From the NCBI RefSeq assembly GCF_003013815.1, contig NZ_PRLH01000104.1, forward strand, positions 1-33,163: 33,163 nt of DNA, written 5' to 3'. Below the pieces are notes generated by a model. That model was given only the letters and a program-made list of their open reading frames with translations, was not told where the DNA came from and ran no database searches. Positions 32,960 to 33,163 of this stretch are shown piece by piece (the first letter of the stretch is position 1; each line of letters starts with the position of its first letter). The position numbers and the translations under genes were made by a program. This stretch comes from Cyanothece sp. BG0011. GTDB lineage: Bacteria > Cyanobacteriota > Cyanobacteriia > Cyanobacteriales > Microcystaceae.

Positions 32960-32985
32960 TATTAAAGTCAAAATTCTATTATCTG

Positions 32986-33056
32986 CTTTTTATACTTTTT
33001 ATACTTTTTATATTTTTTATATTTTTTATATTTTTTTATACTTTTTATACTTTTTA
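32986..33056. repeat. Tandem 9-bp AT-rich array (CTTTTTATA)n
   Basis: About eight units of CTTTTTATA, some with C to T (TTTTTTATA) and one unit expanded by a T. A short low-complexity tandem array just upstream of the next gene; it may vary in copy number and change its expression. Confidence 0.75.
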
Positions 33057-33116
33057 ATAAAATTTAACTGAATAATTGAAGACTTTTTAGACTAATATTT
33101 AGAGATTATTTATGAT

Positions 33117-33163
33117 ATGATTAACTGGTTAAATCAACTATCAAATGGTGGAGAATTACCCAT
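33117..33163 (+). CDS. Start of a gene cut by the right window edge
   Basis: An ATG at 33117 opens a frame of 15 codons beginning MINWLNQLSNGGELP and running off the window. The composition is gene-like and a Trp-containing start suggests a membrane or enzyme protein, but no ribosome site is clear. The AT-rich tandem array lies just upstream. Too short to identify. Confidence 0.45.
   Translation, partial: MINWLNQLSNGGELP

Overview
The window is about 33 kb of AT-rich chromosome from a cyanobacterium. The evidence is a set of lineage-specific genes (thf1/psb29, a cyAbrB regulator, DUF760, DUF3143, the Pil/Hmp phototaxis genes, a photosystem I accumulation factor) and frequent GCGATCGC (HIP1) octamers, roughly one per 2 kb. 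Overall character suggests a unicellular Crocosphaera/Cyanothece-like organism, but that is inference from gene content. No rRNA, tRNA, CRISPR array, transposase or phage gene was recognised.

Layout. 1-1308: an accessory-looking plus-strand trio of unknown function, cut by the left edge. 1327-3897 (minus): two M16 peptidase-like genes, of which the zinc-motif-bearing one is split by a frameshift in a G6 tract. 3900-4440: a gene-free stretch with several possible RNA helices and a G-rich inverted repeat. 4441-7217 (minus): alpha/beta hydrolase, purN and a Rieske oxygenase. 7257-8650 (plus): a small conserved protein, scpB and a DUF760 gene. 8650-9270: a palindrome-rich repeat region followed by a tiny membrane-protein ORF of 31 codons that is too short for normal gene calling. 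9271-10494: a PEP-CTERM-like secreted protein and a small membrane protein.

Central part. 10974-13147 holds a long-form pilT (pilT2-type retraction ATPase) followed by a gene with a C-terminal KaiB/SasA-type thioredoxin-like domain. Then come a TMEM14 protein, an unknown 129-residue protein, queA, an unusual ribbon-helix-helix plus SUMF1/FGE-fold fusion convergent with queA, and uppP. 17605-18899 is a small accessory patch: an unknown gene, a BrnT/CopG-type toxin-antitoxin pair and a broken YcxB-like gene. thf1 and a DUF2993 gene follow on the minus strand.

Right part. 20783-25983 (minus) is the motility chemotaxis cluster pilG-pilH-pilI-pilJ. hmpF is divergent from it (26766-28376, plus), so motility genes dominate the region together with pilT. 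Between pilG and hmpF is a 780-base gene-free region whose hmpF-proximal half (about 26410-26580) contains several nested, well-paired helices and looks like an RNA leader or small RNA of no class I could assign. The right end carries cobD/cbiB, a GFA-family protein, an Rrf2 regulator, a divergent cyAbrB gene, the coupled DnaJ-like/DUF3143 pair, a thioredoxin-fold photosystem I accumulation factor, an AT-rich 9-bp tandem array and the first codons of one more gene.

How they work together: PilT powers pilus retraction; PilG/H/I/J and HmpF belong to the system that steers pilus-driven movement. The CheA kinase expected to join PilI/PilJ to PilG/PilH is not in this window. The rest are housekeeping genes (purine synthesis, queuosine, undecaprenyl phosphate recycling, cobalamin, chromosome segregation, photosystem maintenance) interrupted by short repeat-rich spacers.
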